This document shows positions 6,166 through 11,073 of a DNA stretch of 11,073 bases, piece by piece. Each line of letters starts with the position of its first letter. Within the stretch, counting starts at the first letter, position 1. The position numbers and the translations under genes were made by a program. This stretch comes from Thermomucor indicae-seudaticae. Taxonomy: Eukaryota; Mucoromycota; Mucoromycetes; Mucorales; Lichtheimiaceae. The stretch is taken from positions 1 through 11,073 of the forward strand of contig JSYX01000843.1 of NCBI GenBank assembly GCA_000787465.1, given 5' to 3'. The notes under the pieces are model-generated. The model was not told the origin of the DNA, did not search any database, and was given only the letters and a program-made list of their open reading frames with translations.

Positions 6166-8660
6166 ATGATTCAGCTTATTGTCGACGAGGAATTCTTATT
6201 CCTGTTTGAGTTCAGTCTGCTCTTGGTTGTCCTGCTTCCATGCTTAACGATCTATACAGTTTACCGTGCTTGGAAAGCAAGACGTAATTTCGGGTTCCGT
6301 ATAGAGCTGGGTCGATATCTTATTTACCATGTTTTTCATCAGGGTTTAACAAAAGATTAAATTTCTGTCGTTGCGCAACATGCACTTACCGGAGAAAGAA
6401 GAGCAAGAGGGCGCACGTCAAGCGGTTGAAAAAAGAATTGCTTGGCGCTGGTAAGCAAGCTGGTCTGTACACGCGCTCCAGGGGATGTTTGGTAAAGACA
6501 GCGATCTGATCACGGAACATTAGGATGTTTCTTATGGTATTGGGATGGCTTGTACTTTTGTTCCTCTGCGCTACGCTTTCACAATACCTGGAAGGCTGCA
6601 GTCAGCTGAGAGTAAACCCGTTTTATAATCCCTATGCAGTCCTCGGTGTGCGGCCGGCAAGTTGATTACAATATGCACAGTTCCCCTCTTCCGCCATCGC
6701 TGACTTCTAACTTTACTCACTCTCTCTAGGGTGCCAATCTCAAAGACCTCAAGAGCACCTACCGTCGCTTATCCCTTTTATACCATCCAGACAAGGCCAA
6801 GCCCGGTAATGAAAAACGGTCAGAAAAGAAGTTTATTGCAATCAGCGACGCGTACCAAACGTAAGCAAACACGAAGAGCTTATTATACTTTGGGCTTACA
6901 CGATATTAGTTTAACGGCCAAACTGACCGGAAAAAAATATGACGACCGACTGGAGACGCTCCGGATTGGATTACTTCCCTCCCTAGTGGACGGAGTTGAC
7001 CCAAACATTGTGTCGGGTGCCTGTGGTATAATCTTTGGGTTGGTACTTCCGCTGTACATGGTAGGAATCTTGTGAGCAAAATGATATGCCCAATTTGGTC
7101 AGCTGACGTGTCAGTTTATTAGGCAAGATGGTGGTTGAAGAAGCGTCTACATAACCGGGACAGGATCCTTTACGCGACCATGCGAATGTTCGTCAAAGAG
7201 CTCAAGGAATTTGACGATTTTAACGGTACGTACGATCGAGAATTCTTGTATCGATGACATCGACTAACCGGTCGGTCCATTGTAGCATTGGTTAGAGTTT
7301 TGGTTGGCGCCGACGAGTTTAAAAGGAATGTACCTGTACGTCGCGCAGACGCCGAAATACTTCGCACCATCGACACGGCAATCGCTAAGGAAATGCAAAG
7401 CCGGTTCGCTCAACGGTTTGACAGAGAGGGCAATGTATGTAAATTTGGGGTTTGGAAAACATATGTGGCTCATAACCAAATATGCATGTGTGCAGAACAC
7501 CCCTGCATATCGCTGGAAAGCTCGCGCTCTCCTTTATGCGTACCTGCTGCGAATTGATCTCCGAAGATTATCCAGTCCCCACAAAATTCGCTTCGCAAAA
7601 TTGAGCAGGAACAACTATACGTTGTTGAAAAGTCCATCTTTTTACTGCAGGGTCTTTTACAACTGGCAATCGTAAAGGAATGGCCTGGCGTGACTATCCG
7701 ACTCATGGACATCCAACAGCATCTGCTGCAAGCCGCTTTTCCTGGGGAACCACCGGTGACACAGTTACCGTACGTGACGAACCGATTGTTGCAGCGGTAC
7801 TACCGTGGCCACCAGAACTACATCCGCTCGGTGCAGCAGCTTTTATCCATGCCCGAAGAAGAGCACAGAACATTATTGAGTTCTCTAAATGACCACGAGC
7901 GCTCGGATGTAATGCATGTGGCGAATCATATTCCGAGACTTAAAGTAGTCAGGGCCATTTTTAGAGGTAAGCGAAACATAGTCGCGTGAAGTAACGGTTT
8001 GTGCTGATAGTTTGATAGTGCTGGGAGATAACATCATTACGACCAATGTCGTTGTCACTTTCATACTCAAGCTGGTCAATGGTGAAACTCCCGAAAACCA
8101 GGATGGCGACAGCAACATCGCTGGCGATGAATTGCTTGAGGAGGATGAGCTCATCAGGAGAGCAGAAGCCCTCAATAGAGCTCTTCCATTCGCACATGCG
8201 CCGTTTTATCCTGGAGTAAGTGTGAAAGGACAAGTAGTGGGACTCGGCATCTTATTGGGCTATCTTTCTACAGGAGAAAAAGCCTTACTGGTGGATCTTC
8301 TTGGGAGATCGCAAGGTGGACCGTATCATAGTCCCACCAAGCAAGGTCACGGATATTACAAACGAGCGGACATTCCAGTTCTCCTTCCCTGGTCCTGCCG
8401 ACCCAGGCATTTACAACTTCTCTCTCTTTGTCAAGTCTGACACATACCTGGGAACCGACATCATGCATGACATCCGGTTCAGAGTCGAGGACCCAGAAGA
8501 ACCGTCTGCGGAGGAGGAAGTCGATGACGAGCCCGAAGATGGCGCGTTGGCACCAGTTATCAGACTGTTAATGGAACTAGGTTTAGCATCAGGACTGTAA
8601 CACCACAAGGAGCCAGATAATGATGAGATGGACTCTGATCCGAATTCTGACGAAGACTAA
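6166..8660 (+). pseudogene. SEC63: SEC63, ER translocon J-domain subunit; ten exons, two frame breaks
   Basis: Sec63 is the ER membrane J-protein that recruits the Hsp70 BiP/Kar2 to the Sec61 channel for post-translational import. Exons: 6166-6283, 6343-6450, 6524-6656, 6730-6860, 6910-7071, 7128-7225, 7286-7434, 7496-7966, 8019-8215, 8274-8600 or on to 8660. They give about 631-651 residues, close to the yeast length of 663. Visible parts: membrane segment 1 (residues about 9-27), CRCATC (48-53), segment 2 (77-95), J domain with YHPDKAK (HPD about 139-141), segment 3 (about 198-217), the Sec63/Brl domain, HAPFYPG joined to EKKPYWWIFLGDRKVDRI, and an acidic tail. The usual GHPDG after the J domain is not visible. 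The frame breaks at 6384-6391 and 7559-7563, each repaired by one extra base, and TAA at 8598 precedes the tail. Splice sites are intact, so sequence error or very recent inactivation are both possible. Family identity is very secure. Confidence 0.93.
6657..6729 (+). other. GC-AG intron in the SEC63 J domain
   Basis: The flanking exons join as LGVRP and GANLKDLKSTYRRLS in phase 0 only if the intron starts at GCAAGT and ends CTCTCTAG. A GT donor one or two bases away would break the J-domain frame. GCAAGT is the usual extended consensus of GC donors. A branch-like CTAAC lies about 20 bp before the acceptor. Confidence 0.75.
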
Positions 8661-8730
8661 TTGAAGTCTATTCCTGCGCTTTTCCTACGTGTCCTTGTCT
8701 TTCCTTTCTTCACTCGTTTTATTGTCGTTG

Positions 8731-8751
8731 TATATATATATATATATATAT
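8731..8751. repeat. (TA)n microsatellite in the SEC63 3' flank
   Basis: Ten TA units plus one T lie about 70 bp after the final SEC63 stop codon, probably in the 3' untranslated region or just past it. Confidence 0.85.
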
Positions 8752-8930
8752 GAATACAAGTCTGAAGTTCTTTGCTGCTGTTCATCTTTGTGTTTATTTT
8801 CGTTTTGCTAGTCCGGCACAGTGTTGGCCTTTGGGGGAAGTAATGAATGTTGCAATTCGCCTGTGTGCATGGATCATATTCCACAGACCCGGCTCATAAT
8901 AAGACTAGTAAGCCTAATGGAGCCGTTAAT

Positions 8931-9550
8931 TACAGTGGTCCCCCGCATTTTTCCGCCGCGGATTTTCTCGAAAAAACCGGAAAGATCTGAGGGCAGAAAA
9001 ATATCGAGGATGGAAGATCGTGGAATATCTTTTAAGCGGCGACGGCATAAGTGAAGACTCTTACAAAGCATAGATAGCAAAAGAATGATCTTTGCTTCGC
9101 GACAATAGAACAATACAGATCAATGTAGAAACTGGAAGAAAGCTCGCTTGAAAAATTGCTCGAATATATGCCAACCTTCTTCGGAGTAAATTATACCTGT
9201 AATCGTTCCTGAATGGCCAAGACCAACCAATACGTTAAGCTTGGAGAAGGTCAGCAAAATAAGCTAATCGAGAAAGCCGACAAAGAACCCCATTTGACAT
9301 AAACCTTGAAAAGGCACCAAATGAGACACGTATGTCGAAGATGAAACAGTCGAACCGAATGGAACATTTTGCAAAACAGCCAAAAATATAGTATGATTAC
9401 CATATATGTTGAGCCCGATATTTTTTCCGGTACCTTTAACCAGAAAACTGAAAAAAGTGAGGAGCTGAAAAATTCTATAAGTGTTCAGCGGATTGACCTC
9501 GAGCGAACGGAAAAAATGTAAGGGCGGAACAAAATCGGGAGACCACTGTA
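8931..9550. mobile_element. 616-bp pogo-type MITE inserted in the transposase gene
   Basis: The element 8933-9548 is flanked by TA copies (8931-8932 and 9549-9550). Its left end CAGTGGTCCCCCGCATTTTT and the complement of its right end CAGTGGTCTCCCGATTTTG agree over the first 13 bases with one mismatch. Similarity continues to a shared TTCCGCC and an AT-rich arm. It contains no transposase frame, so it must rely on a pogo/Tc1-mariner enzyme supplied elsewhere. Its ends differ from those of the 1,040-bp element, so it belongs to a separate family. Confidence 0.8.
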
Positions 9551-10530
9551 CTGCCTCCGCAGTCACCGTGAGATCTACCCAGAGCGACGCGATGGACTAT
9601 GAGGATTATGACACTGGCTTTCACATGGATATCGACAGCCCAGGCCCTTCCTAGCAGCACGCTCCTGCTGATTTACTTACCGAGGCTACTTCTCCGGTTG
9701 CACCCGTAGGCACAGAAAGCACAGAGCCCGAATACGAAGACGACGAAGACATGCAAGGTTACGTCGACCATCCCATGTCTTCGCTTGAAGAATGCGACAG
9801 TGACAATGGCCAAGACGCTGCGGATGCAGGTATTAGCATGCAGACGACATTCGAGCAGCCTTCTGCGGGAGGATTCCGTTTTAAAGAACACATTGCTGTC
9901 CCTCTGGATGCCCATGTACGAAAAAGCCTTCAGCTACATTGCGTGATTCAGGAGGAAAACATCAGTAGAAATGCCTACGAGCGTCTGGTTAAGCTGTTCA
10001 ATAAGTGGATTGCTGAAGATAATTTCAGTAAGGCTTTGAGATACTCTGAGGAATATGCTAATCGCCTCCATAGACAAGACGCCTCTTCTCACACCTTATA
10101 CCGCCGAGAGCACCATGGATGGACTCTTCGAATCCGAGTCCAAAGCCCATAAAATGTGTCCCAGAGGATGTCGTCTATTTTCTGACAACTCGACGCCTCG
10201 TCCTTGTTCTTCGCCACAGTTCAAACCAGACGTTACCCCCATTGCAACCATGGCGTACTTTCCACTGGCTAAGCAGCTGTCGATGCTCGTCGCAAACGAC
10301 GATATTCGTGACTTGTTGTTGGCGCGCGCGAGACGGGAAGTGTCAGAAGACAGTGTCTATGCCGACGTTTTCGACGGCTCCATTTATAGAACCTTGGCGC
10401 CAGCTCTTTTCCAGAATCAGCTTGACATAGCCCTGGAGCTTTTCATTGATAGATTTGTGCCGTTTGACAATGGAGACGCACGCATGACTGTTGTGCATAT
10501 TGCGATCATGAATCTGCCACCATTGGAAAG

Positions 10531-10582
10531 GTGAGTTGTTATTTGAGACGTCGACTGTCCATTCCAACTCACCGGGAACCAG
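10531..10582 (+). other. 52-bp intron in the transposase gene
   Basis: The donor GTGAGT follows GAAAG, and the acceptor is ACCAG before ATACAAAAAC. Splicing joins LPPLER to YKNENMLQVA, which restores the family pattern across the junction. A branch-like CCAACTCAC lies about 20 bp before the acceptor. Confidence 0.75.
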
Positions 10583-11073
10583 ATACAAAAACGAAAACAT
10601 GCTACAAGTCGCTATTATACCATTTAGCCACACGAAAGACATATACAGTTTCTTGCAACCTTTGCTCGAGGAGCTTAGCGTCCTTCAGCATGCTGGGATG
10701 ACTGTCAGTTGTCCAAGTCGAAATTTCCATTTGAACGCACACCTACTTTTGGTGACAGGTGATATTGTAGGCATTCAGGAGCTTACGTATCACACCGGCT
10801 ACTGCTCTAGATACGGATGCAGACAACGTCACATTGTCTCGGCCTCCGCAGTCGGTCCTAATGGCAAAGGGCGCGAGCAATACTACGCGGGCTCACCACA
10901 ATTGGACATGTCACGGTCTCAGGGACAGTTCGGCTTAGGAGATCCTGTAAGTCATTACACCTAACAATTAAGACATGCGTGTTAAGAACGAGTCATGCAG
11001 TGTGCCGGTATAAAAGCACTGTTGTATCCAAGCGTACTTTGGGAACCAGGACAATGGATATAGGCTTGTAATT

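Larger units (their letters stand above)
8811..11073 (+). pseudogene. Plavaka/Tnp2-like transposase gene, 5' part, broken and cut by window end
   Basis: This is a CMC-superfamily (CACTA-related) transposase of the Plavaka/Tnp2 kind common in fungi; these proteins cut and paste DNA with an RNase H-fold DDE core. One frame runs from about 8811 (ATGs at 8869 and 8917) to the MITE at 8933 and resumes in phase at 9551. It then has an acidic, low-complexity N-terminal region (MDYEDYDTGF, PEYEDDEDMQ), a stop TAG at 9652-9654 (one change from CAG), and DNFSKALRYSEEYANR. A frame change occurs around 10058-10085. The second frame holds AHKMCPRGCRLF (10145-10180), DVFDGSIYR and DIALELFIDRF, ending LPPLER. 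A 52-bp intron (10531-10582) leads to YKNENMLQVAIIPF and LLLVTGDIVGIQELT; D at 10761 is the likely first catalytic Asp. HTGYCSRYGCRQRHI follows. A second donor GTAAGT lies at 10946; its acceptor and the rest of the core are unclear or outside. Confidence 0.75.

Noticed and set aside
7304..7675. 123-codon + strand frame over SEC63
   Set aside because: It reads through the exon 7 frame and intron 7. Only its part after 7496 is genuine Sec63 exon sequence, and that is already included in the gene model.
1..11073. A novel multi-gene defence or biosynthetic system
   Set aside because: Only one conserved host gene is present. Everything else that can be identified is transposon-derived, and no co-oriented cluster of related functions is visible.

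Overview
The window looks like nuclear DNA of a filamentous fungus, most likely Mucoromycota/Mucorales. The reasons are one intron-dense housekeeping gene (introns of 49-73 bp with consensus splice sites), a fungal-type LINE relic, pogo-type and hAT-type non-autonomous DNA elements, and a Plavaka/Tnp2-like (CMC superfamily) transposase gene. The taxonomic call is an inference. I see no prokaryotic gene organisation, CRISPR array, rRNA or tRNA.

Layout. 1-2541 holds a decayed LINE-type non-LTR retrotransposon on the + strand. It is split by two younger insertions: a 95-bp hAT-type miniature element (276-370) and a roughly 850-bp block (about 904-1756) containing the C-terminal remains of a pogo-like transposase on the - strand. 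2545-3197 is pyrimidine-rich and then holds unassigned coding-like debris. 3200-4239 is a 1,040-bp non-autonomous Tc1/mariner-pogo-type element with TA target duplication and iterated CCCGTTAATTTCAC motifs; two small hAT-like palindromes lie inside it. 4242-5274 has no convincing gene except a broken - strand coding-like fragment (4741-4948). 5275-5985 is a possible DNA element whose ends are packed with GAGTC/GACTC repeats.

6166-8660 is the main gene of the window: SEC63, the J-domain membrane subunit of the ER Sec61/SEC62-SEC63 translocon. I reconstruct ten exons, including one GC-AG intron. All the expected parts are present: an N-terminal membrane segment, a CxCxxC motif, a second membrane segment, a J domain with HPD, a third membrane segment, the Sec63/Brl domain and an acidic tail. 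The frame breaks twice (about 6384-6391 and 7559-7563), and an in-frame TAA precedes the acidic tail. The copy is therefore either recently inactivated or affected by sequence errors; the TAA may instead lie in a tenth small intron.

8811 to the right edge holds the 5' part of a Plavaka/Tnp2-like transposase gene. It is interrupted by a 616-bp pogo-type MITE (8933-9548), a nonsense codon and a frameshift, and it runs out of the window. Reading across the MITE after dropping one TA copy gives one continuous frame, which shows that the MITE landed inside the coding region.

Taken together, the window is a single conserved secretory-pathway gene set in layers of nested transposons, with several clean insertion boundaries. 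I found no evidence of a new multi-gene system.
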